Below, one piece after another: positions 55,176 through 64,000 of a DNA stretch of 64,000 nt (position 1 is its first letter; every line of letters starts with the position of its first letter). Below the pieces are notes generated by a model. It was not told where the DNA came from, made no database searches, and saw nothing but the letters and a program-made list of their open reading frames with translations. The DNA is taken from the NCBI GenBank assembly GCA_963725275.1, contig CAVRXS010000007.1:558001-622000 (forward strand), read 5' to 3'. The position numbers and the translations under genes were made by a program. Source of the DNA: Bog-756 sp963725275. Lineage in GTDB: Bacteria > Actinomycetota > Acidimicrobiia > Acidimicrobiales > RAAP-2.

Positions 55176-56609
55176 ATGGAGCCCGACCCCACGGCGGAGT
55201 CCGAACCCCCTGACGAGCAGCCGCGCCGGCGCTGGTGGCACCGCGGTCCCTTCGTGCGCCGGGAGGTTCGGCTGAGCGTGGGGACCGTCGTGGTCTTCCT
55301 CTTCTTCTTCTACGTCGCCCTCCCGCTCGTCGCCAGCCACCGGCGCGAGGTCGGCGACCTCGCCCACGTCAACGTCACCGCGCTGGTGGTCGGCGTGCTC
55401 CTCGAGATCGCCGCGCTCGCCGCGTACACCCAGCTGACCCACTCGGTCCTCCCTCCGGGGGGACCCGGGCGGGTGCGCATCTTCCGCATCAATCTGTCGA
55501 CCCTGGCCCTGAGCCACGTCTCACCCGGGGGCACCGCACCGGGTGCCGCGCTCGGCTACCGCCTGCTGACCCAGTCGGGGGTGTCCGGCGCCGACACCGG
55601 CTTCGCCCTCGGGACCCAGGGGATCGGCTCGGCGGTGGTCCTCAACGTGATCTTCTGGTGCGCGCTCGTCGCCTTCCTGGTCGTCCACGGATTCCACGCC
55701 CCGTCCGGTCTCGGCGGACACGCCTCCGAGTCGGCCTCGATCCTGGTCGGGGTGGCCGCGGCAGCCGGGGTGCTCCTGCTCGGGGCATTCGGCGGGCTCT
55801 TCTCGCTGCTCACACGCGGCCAGGAGCGGGCGAGCAGGATCATCCGGCGCGAAGCCGGCCGGCTCCGCTTCCTCGACCCCGACCGGATCACCAGCCTGGT
55901 CGAACGCCTGGCCCAGCGGTTCGCGGTCCTCATGGACGATCGCGTCCTGCTCCGGCGGGCAGTGGCCTGGGCCGCAGCCAACTGGCTGCTCGACGCCGCG
56001 TCGCTCTGGGTGTTCGTGGCCGCGTTCGGTCACGTGATCTCGCCGATCGACCTGCTCACCGCCTACGGTCTGGCAAACGTCCTGGCAGCGATCCCGATCA
56101 CGCCAGGCGGCCTCGGCGTGGTCGAGTTCGTCCTGGTCTCGATGCTCGCCGGCTTCGGCCTGACCGACGGGCAGGCCCTCTCGGCGGTCCTCGCCTACCG
56201 CGCGGTGAACTTCTGGCTCCCCATCCCCTTCGGGGGGTTGGCCTACGCGACGCTCGAGCTCGAGCGGAAGGCCACCCTGCAGCGTCTGCGCAGCTACGCG
56301 GCCCGGTCCCGGGCGTACGCGGGGCGGGTCCGGGACGACACCGAGCAACGGACCCTCGGCTTTGTCACCCGCCCCGGCCGATCCGCCGCCACCACGCCGG
56401 CTGGGTCCGAGGCACGGATGGCCGCGACCCGGCTTCCCGTCCCGGCGCAGGGGGCGGAGCCGACCACGGTGCCCGGTCTCCCCTCGATCGCCGTTCCTCC
56501 GACCGCCGCTGCCGCTCCGGGGCTCGAGGCGCCGGCACGGTCAGCACTGCGTCTCGACGACGGCGCAGGGCTTCGAGCGCCAGCGTTCGGAAGTGATCCT
56601 GCAGGCTGA
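55176..56609 (+). CDS. LPG-synthase-type (UPF0104) membrane protein
   Basis: About eight membrane segments with the features of the lysylphosphatidylglycerol-synthase membrane domain: LSTLALSHVSPGGTAPGAA, ANWLLDAASLWVFVAAF and AIPITPGGLGVVEFVL. 477 residues including a Pro/Thr/Ala-rich tail of about 90. The tail's last ~245 bp lie antisense to the end of ppk. There is no soluble synthase domain, so it may be a flippase or lipid-handling protein. ATG at 55176. Confidence 0.85.
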   Translation: MEPDPTAESEPPDEQPRRRWWHRGPFVRREVRLSVGTVVVFLFFFYVALPLVASHRREVGDLAHVNVTALVVGVLLEIAALAAYTQLTHSVLPPGGPGRVRIFRINLSTLALSHVSPGGTAPGAALGYRLLTQSGVSGADTGFALGTQGIGSAVVLNVIFWCALVAFLVVHGFHAPSGLGGHASESASILVGVAAAAGVLLLGAFGGLFSLLTRGQERASRIIRREAGRLRFLDPDRITSLVERLAQRFAVLMDDRVLLRRAVAWAAANWLLDAASLWVFVAAFGHVISPIDLLTAYGLANVLAAIPITPGGLGVVEFVLVSMLAGFGLTDGQALSAVLAYRAVNFWLPIPFGGLAYATLELERKATLQRLRSYAARSRAYAGRVRDDTEQRTLGFVTRPGRSAATTPAGSEARMAATRLPVPAQGAEPTTVPGLPSIAVPPTAAAAPGLEAPARSALRLDDGAGLRAPAFGSDPAG

Positions 56610-58788
56610 ACCCCAGGCTCCCGGCTCCGAGATCCGGGGCGACCCGCCGCCAGGTCCCGTCGGCTCCGAGCTCCCAGGAGTTGGCCTCGTCGCGGAGGGC
56701 GTCATCGAGCAGGTCCACCAGCCTGCGCCGGCTGTCGGGGTCCTCGATGGGCACGACCGCCTCGACCCGGCGATCCAGGTTGCGCTCCATGAGGTCGGGT
56801 GACCCGAACGAGACCCGGAGCGGTCGGCCGTGCTCGCCGCCGAACCGGAAGATGCGCGAGTGCTCGAGGAACCGGCCGACGATCGAGCGCACCCGGATGT
56901 TCTCCGAGAGGCCCGGGACCTGCGGGCGCAGGCAACAGAGGCCACGGACCACCAGGTCGACCGGGACGTTGGCGGCCGAGGCCCGGTAGAGGGCATCGAT
57001 GACCTCGGGATCGGTCAGCCCGTTGGTCTTGAGCACGATACGGCCGAGCCCGCCGGCGGCGGCCTCGGTCTCGATCGCAGCCAGGATCTCGGTGCGGGTC
57101 GAGGACGGCGAGACCACGAGGCGCCGGAATCCGGCCTGGACCCCCGAGCCGGTCAGCAGGTTGAACAGCTCACCCACGTCCGCGCCGATGTCGGGGTCGG
57201 CGGTCAGGAGCCCAACGTCCTCGTACGTGCGGGCGGTGAGCGAGTTGTAGTTGCCGCTCCCCACGTGGCAGTAGCGCCGCATCTGGTCGCCTTCGCGCCG
57301 CACCACGAGGGAGGTCTTCGAGTGGGTCTTGAGGCGGACCAGGCCGTAGGTGACCTGCACGCCGGCCTCCTCGAGGGCTCGGGCCCAGGCGATGTTGGCC
57401 TGCTCGTCGAACCGGGCCTGGAGCTCCACCACCGCGGTCACCTGCTTGCCGGCCTGGGACGCCCGGATCAGCGAGGCCACGATCGGGCTGTCGTCGCCCG
57501 TCCGGTAGAGGGTCTGCTTGATGGCCACCACGTCGGGGTCCTCGGCGGCCCCGGCCACGAATGCCTCGACCGACGCGGCGAACGACTCGTAGGGATGGTG
57601 CAGCAGCACGTCGCGTCGGCGAGCACCGCGAAGAGATCGGCCCCGGGGGCCAGGTGCGGCGAGGCGACCGGGGTCCAGGGCTCGGGCGCGAGGTCCGGCC
57701 GCTCGAGCGCACACAGCTGGCGCAGTCCTCCGAGATCGACGGGTACGTCGAAGAGATAGACGCTCTCCTCGGGCACATCGACCTCGGTGATCAACATGTC
57801 GAGCAGCTCGGTCGAGATGCCGGCCGAGACCTCGAGGCGGACCGCCTGGCCGAAGCGCCGTCGGTGCAGCTCGAGCTCGACGGCGGCCGAGAAGGTCCTG
57901 CGCGTCGTCCTCGTCGACGGAGAGGTCGGCGTTCCGGGTGACCCGGAAGACGTGGTGCTCGGCGACGGCCATGGTCGGGAAGAGGCTCTCGAGGTGGGCG
58001 GCGATGACCTGTTCGACCGGTACCAGGCGCGGTCCCGTCCGGCAGGGCCACGAACCGGGGCAGCAGGGGAGGCACCTTGACCCGGGCGATCCGCTGGCCG
58101 CCGGTGGCGGGGTCGACCACCCGCACGACCAGGTTGAGGCAGAGGTTCGGAGATGTACGGGAACGGATGGCCCTGGTCGACGGCGAGCGGGGTCAGGATC
58201 GGGAAGATCTGTCGGTCGAAGACCGTCGAGCAGCCGGCGGCGGTCCTCTCCGTCCAGCGTGTGCCAGTCCGAGACCAGCACGCCGGCTTCGGTCAGGGCA
58301 GGAGCCAGGCGCTCGGCATAGATCCGGCTCTGGCGGTCGACCAGGCTGGTCACCCGGTCGGTGATCGCCGCCAGCTGCTCGGCCGGGCTCAGCCCGTCGG
58401 GCGAACGGGTTCGCAGGCCGGCGGCGACCTGGTCCTCGAGACCCGCCACCCGGACCTGGAAGAACTCGTCGAGGCCCTCGGTGAAGATGGTCAGGAACTT
58501 GACCCGCTCGAGGAGGGGGAGGCGGCCGTCCGCAGCGAGGTCGAGCAGGCGGGCTGCGAACTCCAACCAGGACAGCTCGCGGTTGATGAACCGCTGGTCG
58601 GAGGGAATCGCTGCGGGGCCGGCGTCGTCGGGGCGGAGCGGTCCCCGCCACCACGCAGCACCGCACAGTCCGGTACCGCCGGCACGCGCGCCGCCGCCGG
58701 CCATGGTCGTGCGGCGCCGGTCGATGCGCTCCTCATCCTCGCGGAGCGGTCCGACCCGCTGACCGGCCGCAACGACAGGATCCGTCAT
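56365..58788 (-). CDS. ppk1: Polyphosphate kinase 1, at least five frame breaks
   Basis: Makes polyphosphate from ATP. Start ATG at 58788 (MTDPVVAAGQRVG); RFINRELSWLEFAARLLDLA is the N-domain signature, FPYISNLCLNLVV and YDDEDDAQDL-like region follow, then HHPYESF with the phosphorylated His region, IKQTLYRTGDDSPIV, LQARFDEQANI, THSKTSLVVR, YCHVGSGNYN and IVGRFLEHSRIF. Breaks: extra base near 58219, 58152, 58037 and 57890, missing base near 57611. The normal C-terminus ends about 56590; the open frame runs on to 56365 through a Pro/Arg-rich tail antisense to the preceding gene. Confidence 0.85.
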   Translation of the reverse strand: MTDPVVAAGQRVGPLREDEERIDRRRTTMAGGGARAGGTGLCGAAWWRGPLRPDDAGPAAIPSDQRFINRELSWLEFAARLLDLAADGRLPLLERVKFLTIFTEGLDEFFQVRVAGLEDQVAAGLRTRSPDGLSPAEQLAAITDRVTSLVDRQSRIYAERLAPALTEAGVLVSDWHTLDGEDRRRLLDGLRPTDLPDPDPARRRPGPSVPVHLRTSASTWSCGWSTPPPAASGSPGSRCLPCCPGSWPCRTGPRLVPVEQVIAAHLESLFPTMAVAEHHVFRVTRNADLSVDEDDAQDLLGRRRARAAPTALRPGGPPRGLGRHLDRAARHVDHRGRCARGERLSLRRTRRSRRTAPAVCARAAGPRARALDPGRLAAPGPRGRSLRGARRRDVLLHHPYESFAASVEAFVAGAAEDPDVVAIKQTLYRTGDDSPIVASLIRASQAGKQVTAVVELQARFDEQANIAWARALEEAGVQVTYGLVRLKTHSKTSLVVRREGDQMRRYCHVGSGNYNSLTARTYEDVGLLTADPDIGADVGELFNLLTGSGVQAGFRRLVVSPSSTRTEILAAIETEAAAGGLGRIVLKTNGLTDPEVIDALYRASAANVPVDLVVRGLCCLRPQVPGLSENIRVRSIVGRFLEHSRIFRFGGEHGRPLRVSFGSPDLMERNLDRRVEAVVPIEDPDSRRRLVDLLDDALRDEANSWELGADGTWRRVAPDLGAGSLGFSLQDHFRTLALEALRRRRDAVLTVPAPRAPERQRRSEERRSRGDRAPWSAPPPAPGREAGSRPSVPRTQPAWWRRIGRGG

Positions 58789-58926
58789 GGCCGCGCCCCG
58801 CCGCCGGTCGTCTCGGTCACGCCAGGGATCCATCGCCGGCTCATCGTATCCCGCATGGTTCCCTGCGGCCCGGCCCGCCGGGGCGGCTCCCTCTCCGGCG
58901 GACCGGGCACCGGTAGGCTCGCCCCG

Positions 58927-60343
58927 GTGTCGCCCCTGACCCTCCGCTCCCAGTCCCACCGGTGCCGGCGCGGGGTCAAGGCCCGCCGCCGCACCGAGCT
59001 GGGCCTCCTGCTGGCGGCCGGGGTCATCGTGATCGCGGCATACAGTCCTGATGATCCTCGGCAACACGTCGAAGGTCCCCGCCGACGTGGTGCCCCTCCT
59101 GTTGGTGATCCTGGCCCTGGGCGCCGTCGCCCACATCGCCAACCGCATCTTCGTGCCCGACGCCAACGCCGGTGGTCCTGCCCCATCGCCTTCCTGCTCA
59201 ACGGCCTCGGCTACGTCATGATCCTCCGGATCGACCTCGGGACCGACACGCAACTACGCTCCGCTCCAGGCGGCCTGGACCGCTGCCGGGGTCGGGGCCT
59301 ACGTGCTCACCCTGTTCGTCATCCGCCGCGTCCGCGACCTCGACCGCTACCGCTACCTGCTCCTCGGCTTCGGGGTGGGGCTCCTGCTCCTCCCGCTCGT
59401 CCCCCACCTCGGGGCCAACATCAACGGCGCCCGGCTGTGGATCCACGTCGGCACCTTCACGTTCCAGCCGGTGGAGCTCGCCAAGATCCTGCTCTGCATC
59501 TTCTTCGCCTCGTACTTCGCCGAGAAGCGCGAGCTGCTCACGATCCCGACCGCGCGCCTCGGCAACCGCCTGGTCCTCGACCCCCGCCCGCTGGTCCCGA
59601 TCCTCCTGGCCTGGGGATTCGCCATCGTGGTGATGAGCCTCGAGCACGACATCGGCTTCTCGGCGCTGCTCTTCACCCTGTTCATCGGGCATGCTCTGGC
59701 TGACCACCGGGCGGACCGGGTACCTGGTCCTCGGACTGCGTCCTGTTCGGCGTCGGCGCCTACGTGGCCGGCCACGTACTTCTCCCAGACCCACATCCGG
59801 GTCGAGATCTGGCTCGACCCGTGGAAGCCGTGCTCCCACGGCGATCCGGGTCTCCAGCTGCGTCCAGGCGTGGTACGCGATGGGCAGCGGGGGCATCGGC
59901 GGGCTCGGGCCTCGGGCTCGGCTTCGGCGCCTACCTCATCCCCAACGTGCAGACCGACTTCATCTTCGCCGCCATCGGCGAGGAGATGGGACTGCTCGGC
60001 TCGACCATGGTCGTGGTCGCCTTCCTGCTGCTGGTCGGTGCCGGGCTTGCGCATCGCCCAGACGGCCCGCTCCGAGTTCGCCAAGCTGGCCGCGACCGGG
60101 CTCACCATCATCCTCGGCTTCCAGGCCTTCTTCATCATGGCGGGCGTGGTCCGGCTCCTCCCCCTCACCGGCATCACCCTGCCCTTCGTCTCCTACGGCG
60201 GCTCCTCGCTCGTCGCCAACTACGTGCTCATCGCGCTGCTCATGCGCATCTCCGACGAGGGCACCGCCGCCGCAGACGCCGCCGAGCAGTCCGCCTTCGA
60301 AGACGAACAGGAGCGGCGGCACCGGCTGCTCACCGGCCGCTGA
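58927..60343 (+). CDS. SEDS peptidoglycan polymerase (FtsW/RodA), about ten frame breaks
   Basis: Glycosyltransferase that polymerises lipid II with a partner PBP. Recovered pieces in order: MILGNTSKVPADVVPLLLV, FLLNGLGYVMILRID, GANINGARLWIHVGTFTFQP, VELAKILLCIFFASYFAEKR, LEHDIGFSALLFTLFIG, HIRVEIWLDPWKP, TDFIFAAIGEEMGLLGS and GITLPFVSYGGSSL, the family signatures. One extra base is inferred near 59050, 59172, 59184, 59249, 59693, 59741, 59785, 59866, 59911 and 60048. Corrected length about 470 residues. GTG start at 58927. No penicillin-binding protein gene follows. Confidence 0.8.
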
Positions 60344-60361
60344 CGGCGGCCGCGCTCCGGG

Positions 60362-60953
60362 TCAGCCGCCGGCGCCCCGCGGCTCGACGTCGTCCGAGCC
60401 CTCGAGGAGCCGCTCGTCGACGAGGATCGGGACCGGCACCGGCTGGAGGAGGGCGAGGGTGAGGGCGTCGCTCGGCCGGCACGAGTGGACCGATCGGACG
60501 CTGCGGCCCCGCAGGTCGAGCTCGGCGAAGTAGACGGTGCCACGACGACCGACGATCCGCACCGCCACGATGTCGACGTCGAAGCGCTGGAGCACCTCAC
60601 GCCATCAGCTCGTGGGTGAGCGGCCGGGGGGTCGCGATCCGGCGGAACGCATGGGACAGGATGACCGCATCCGAGAAGCCGATCGAGAAGGACAGCTGCC
60701 GTCGCGGGGTCTCGCTCTCCCGGAGCACCACGGTCGGGTGCTGGTTCGGCAGGTCGAGGGTGACCGAGGAGACCAGCGCCGTTCGCAGATCGGTCGAGCG
60801 GGCACTCTCCGGAACGGCCGCGACCTCGGGCGGCGGGTCCGCGGTGTCGCCGTCCCGGCGCATCGCCGCCTCGACGGGTGCGCTCTCGTCCGGCTCCTCG
60901 AGGGGTGCCCCGACGGCGGGACCGACCACCGGGCCGGTGTCGAGGTCGCTCAC
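60362..60953 (-). CDS. Bifunctional nuclease family (DUF151) protein, one frame break
   Basis: BFN-domain protein. After a Pro/Glu/Ala-rich N-terminus the domain opens SSVTLDLPNQHPTVVLRE, LSFSIGFSDAVILSHAF and PRPLTHELM; one extra base near 60598; then EVLQRFDVDIVAVRIVGRRG, VYFAELDLRG and SCRPSDALTLALLQPVPVPI, the conserved RPSDA block. Corrected length about 196 residues. The GTG at 60953 overlaps the rodA stop (GTGA). Confidence 0.85.
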
Positions 60954-62097
60954 CGGGCGCTCCGGCGCTGCACGCTCGCCACGATGCCGATCGCGGCCAT
61001 GAAGGAGATCATCGCCGACCCGCCGTAGGACAGGAAGGGCAGGGGGATGCCGGCGACCGGCATGATCCCCATGTTCATGCCCGACGTTCTCGAAGACGCG
61101 AGAAGGTGAGCAGGGCGAAGACCCCGGCGCAGAGCAGCCGCCCGAAGGTGTCCTTCGCCAGCTGGGCGACCCGCAGCACCCGCCAGGCGAGGACGCCGTA
61201 GACCATGAGCAGGACGCCGGACCCGACGAACCCGAGCTGCTCGCCCACGGCCGAGAAGATGAAGTCGGTCTGCTGCTCGGGGACGTACGCCGAGGTTGGT
61301 CTGGGCGCCCTTGAAGAGACCCGTGCCGAAGATGCCGCCGTGGGCGATGGCGTCCTTGGCCTGGTGCACGTTGTAGGTCACGTCGCTGGCTCGCGCCGTT
61401 GGGTGAGATGAAGCTGGTCAGCCGCTGGATCTGGTAGTGCTTGACCAGGCCGAGGTTGATGGCGAGGACGACCACGACCGCCGCCCCGATCACCAGCAGG
61501 ACCAGGTAGCGCCCGGGCATCCCGGCCACGGCCAGCATCACCGACCAGGATGACCGACATGACGATGGCGGTGCCGAGGTCGGGCTGCTTGATGACGAGG
61601 AGGATGGGCAGCGCCGCCATGAGCGACCATGCGGACGAGGTCGCGGCAGGTCGAGCCCCTCGGGTCGTCGCGCGCAGTAGGTGGCGATGGCGACGATCAG
61701 CACGAGCGTGGCGAACTCCGAGGGCTGGAGCTGGAGGGGTCCGAGGGAGAACCAGCGCTGCGATCCGAGCGCGTGCGAGCCGAACGGGCGAGAGGACCGC
61801 GAGGAGGCCGAGGACGATGCCCACGTAGAGGACCGTGCTGATCTGCTCGAGCCTGCGGTAGTCGAAGAGGGCCACCGCCACCAACACGACCACGCGCGAT
61901 CACGAAGAAGGCCGCCTGGCGCTTGAGGTAGTAGTGCGGGTCCTCGCCGGCGAGCGCCAGCTTGGCCCTGGTCGCGGAGAAGATCATGACGATCCCGGTG
62001 AACGCCGAGGAGCAGGGTCGTGCCGAGCAGGACCGGGTCGATGCGGACCGCCAGGTGGCGAGGGCGCGTCAGCGAGGGTGTCGGCTGCGTAGGTCAC
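60950..62097 (-). CDS. rodA: RodA-type SEDS protein, about eleven frame breaks
   Basis: Second SEDS family polymerase. GTG start at 62097 (VTYAADTL). Pieces: GIVMIFSATRAKLALAGED, YYLKRQAAFFVIA, FDYRRLEQISTVLYVGIVLG, LLVIKQPDLGTAIVMSVILV, LVKHYQIQRLTSFISPNG, GGIFGTGLFKGAQTNL, FENVGMNMGIMPVAGIPLP and FLSYGGSAMISFMAAIG. The NMGIMPVAGIPLPF signature supports RodA rather than FtsW. Extra bases are inferred near 62070, 62015, 61892, 61790, 61652, 61629, 61549, 61383, 61293, 61095 and 61083. Lies in mltG-aroE-rodA-BFN order. Confidence 0.8.
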
Positions 62098-62119
62098 CAG
62101 GTTGCTCCGGCGATCCAGG

Positions 62120-63008
62120 CTACCCGTCGGTCGGAGCCTCCCCGGGGCGCCACCGGGCACCCCGCTCGTGCGCCGCCTGCCACATGGCCTCGACGGGGGC
62201 GGCCTGCCCGGTCCAGCGCTCGACCTGCAGGGCAGCCTGGTGGACGAGCATGCCGAGACCGTTCGGCGACCGTCGCGCCCCGCTGCCGCGGCGCCTCGAG
62301 CCAGGGCGTGACCGGTGGGTGGTAGACGAGGTCGACGACCACCTGCCCGGCGCTCGAGCAGCGCCGGGTCGAGCGGCAAGGTCGGCGGCCCGTCGGCCAC
62401 GTCGTCCATGCCGACCGGCGTCGCGTTGACCACCAGCTCGGCCAGGCCACAGCGTCCGCCGCCGTACCCACCCGCCCGACCGGGCCGGCCAGGGCCGCGG
62501 CGGTCTCGGCGCGCTCCGGGGTGCGGTTGACCACCACCACCTCGGCCGCGCCGGCGTCGGCCAGGGCCGGCGACCACGGCCCGCGCCGCTCCCCCGGCTC
62601 CGACCACCAGGCAGCGCTTCGCTCGGCGGATCGAACCGGTCGGCGCACGGCGCAGCGCCGCCACGAAGCCGGCGCCGTCGGTGTTGTCGCCCACCAGCGC
62701 GCCGTCGCCGTCGCGATCACGCAGTTGACCGCGCCGAGACGGGCGGCCTCCGGCGGTGAGCTCGTCCACCAGCCGCGCCGACCGCGTCCTTGTGGGGCAT
62801 GGTGACCGAGAGCCCGCGGATCCCGAGCGCGCGCGCGCCGGCCAGCGCCGTGCGGCCGCCCGCCCGTCCGGCACCGGGAACGCCGACCGAGACCCAGTCG
62901 AGGCCGAGGGCCTCGAAGGCGGCGTTGTGCAGCAGCGGCGAGAGCGAGTGGGCCACGGGATCGCCGATGACCCCGACCACGGTGGTCGCAGCCGAGATGC
63001 CGTCCATG
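62120..63008 (-). CDS. aroE: Shikimate dehydrogenase, multiple frame breaks
   Basis: NADPH enzyme of the shikimate pathway supplying chorismate for the trp and men genes in this window. Start ATG at 63008 (MDGISAATTVVGVIGDPVAH); the substrate site SLSPLLHNAAFEAL, LSVTMPHKDAV with the catalytic Lys, GDNTDGAGFVAAL with Asp, cofactor loop CLVVGAGGAARAVV, VVNRTPERAE, LVVNATPVGM and a C-terminus ending WRPGEAPTDG. Several one-base breaks. Corrected length about 290 residues. Confidence 0.83.
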
Positions 63009-63090
63009 GTGCCGCCTGCATCCCGCGACGGGTGGTCAGCCGGACCTGTGGCGGCGCTGGGGTCGTCGGCATCGGTGCAGTCTTGCCCGC

Positions 63091-64000
63091 TCAGCCGAGG
63101 CCCGCCGCGGCAGCCAGGCCTCGTTGGCCTGCTGTTCGGCGAAGGTGTCGGAGAAGGCCTCGGTGCCGTCGGACTGTCGACCACCACGAAGTAGAGCCAG
63201 GCGCCGGCGGGTGGGTGCGAGGGCCGCCTGCAGTGACGCACGGGACGGGAAGCAGATCGGCGACGGGGTGAAGGCCGGTGTGCAGGTACGTGTTGTACGG
63301 GCGTCTGGGTCTGGAGGTCGGCCGCGGTCACCGGGCCACCGTCCGTCCGAGTGCGTAGAGCACCGTGGAGTCCATCTGCAGGGGCGTGCCCGCGCGCGAG
63401 GCGGTTGTAGATCACCCGGGCCACCGGCCCAGGTTCTGGGCGTACACCCCCTCCTTCTCGACGATCGACGCGACGGTGATCACCTGGTACGGCGTGTAGC
63501 CCGAGGTGCGGCCGGCCCTGCGGCGAGGCCGACCCGGGCTGCGAGGGTGTCGAAGCGGCCGATCATCTCGCCGAGCAGCGTGGTGGTCGGTCTCGGCCGG
63601 GAAGACCACGATAGGTCCCCGTGCCGAGGAGCCCGTCGAGGTTGGTCGACCCGGCGGGCTGCCACGGTGAATGCACGGTGGCGGCCGTGGCCAGCGAAAG
63701 CGCCCGGCGGTGTGGCCGGGAACCTGGCCGACCCGTTGGGCGAGCTCGGACACGGTGAAGCCCGGGGGGATCGTGACCGGGAAGACGTTGGGCCCGGTGC
63801 CGAGGATCGCATTCACGGTGGCGAAGCTCGAGTTGCGCCGGAAGGCGTAGGAACCGGACTCGACGCCGGGGATGCTGTGGAACTGCGACCAGATCCGGAA
63901 GGCGAGCGAGCTGCCGATGACCTGCTTCGCCTCGAGGGTGCCCGCCACCTGGTCGACCCCGGACCCGGAGGACACGGCGACGACGACCTCCGCGCCCGGG
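63091..64000 (-). CDS. mltG: MltG-type endolytic transglycosylase, 5' end outside window, multiple frame breaks
   Basis: YceG/MltG enzyme cutting nascent glycan strands. Recovered pieces: GTLEAKQVIGSSLAFRIWSQ, SYAFRRNSSFATVNAIL, VTIPPGFTVSELAQRVGQVP, then YQVITVASIVEKEGVYAQNL with the catalytic Glu, ARVIYNRLARG, LYALG..DGGPVTAADLQTQ and LYFVV. The start lies beyond 64000. The stop at 63091 is inferred after correction of a break near 63120, giving an end NEALAAAAGLG. Upstream of aroE on the same strand. Confidence 0.75.

Noticed and set aside
1..64000. CRISPR array
   Set aside because: No regularly spaced 25-40 bp repeats seen; the only tandem array is inside rpsA.

Overview
The window is high-GC bacterial chromosome. 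Co-occurrence of an MshD-type mycothiol synthase, an ANTAR response regulator beside polA, a menaquinone pathway (menC, menG, menF), a Glu-Ala-Pro-Val tailed ribosomal protein S1, frequent GTG/TTG starts and 4-nt start/stop overlaps points to an actinobacterium. I would guess a non-mycobacterial lineage such as an uncultured Acidimicrobiia member, but the exact taxon is inference.

Layout. 1-2.8 kb: two membrane glycosyltransferases on the minus strand, the first running off the left edge. 2.9-8.7 kb: a complete five-gene peptide/nickel-type ABC importer (binding protein, two permeases, two ATPases). 8.9-16 kb, minus strand: rpsA, polA, an ANTAR response regulator, a small coiled-coil protein and menC. 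16-21 kb: a lower-GC accessory stretch with a secreted protein, tRNA-Leu(CAA), an IS1380-type insertion sequence and a BrnT/BrnA-like toxin-antitoxin pair whose antitoxin gene is split by that IS, followed by a DUF6941-type protein, signal peptidase I and a phosphotransferase. 22.9-26.5 kb: a type II fatty-acid cluster fabD-fabG-acpP-fabF in which FabD carries an extra C-terminal lipoyl-like domain. 26.6-31.9 kb: an ABC1/UbiB kinase, then trpC-trpF-trpB-trpA on the minus strand. 32-35 kb: an OmpR/histidine-kinase pair and a short-chain dehydrogenase. 35.2-45.3 kb: a long minus-strand amino-acid block, hisD-C-B-H-A-F, a lone GroES-like protein, hisI, trpE, a YgfZ-type folate protein and a phosphotransferase. 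45.4-56.6 kb: nth, mshD, a VIT-family transporter, a MaoC hydratase, a regulator with two MerR-like domains, menG, menF, a hydrolase, a polyprenol-phosphate mannosyltransferase, an AI-2E-family membrane protein and an LPG-synthase-type membrane protein. 56.4-64 kb: polyphosphate kinase, two SEDS-family cell-wall polymerases, a bifunctional-nuclease-family protein, aroE and the start-less 3' part of mltG.

How the genes work together. The his and trp blocks, aroE and menC/menG/menF draw on shikimate/chorismate metabolism. fabD-fabG-acpP-fabF cover malonyl loading, reduction and condensation. The two SEDS proteins and MltG belong to peptidoglycan assembly, and the membrane mannosyltransferases at both ends probably use polyprenol-phosphate-mannose made by the GT2 enzyme at 53 kb.

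Quality warning. Many clear orthologues are broken by isolated one-base frame changes, mostly one extra base. They are scattered in 0-57 kb, very dense at 27.5-30.3 kb and extreme at 57.5-64 kb. Essential genes (trpB, trpA, ftsW/rodA, aroE) are affected with otherwise intact protein sequence, so I read most of them as sequencing or assembly errors. I annotate each such gene over its full corrected extent and give approximate break points.
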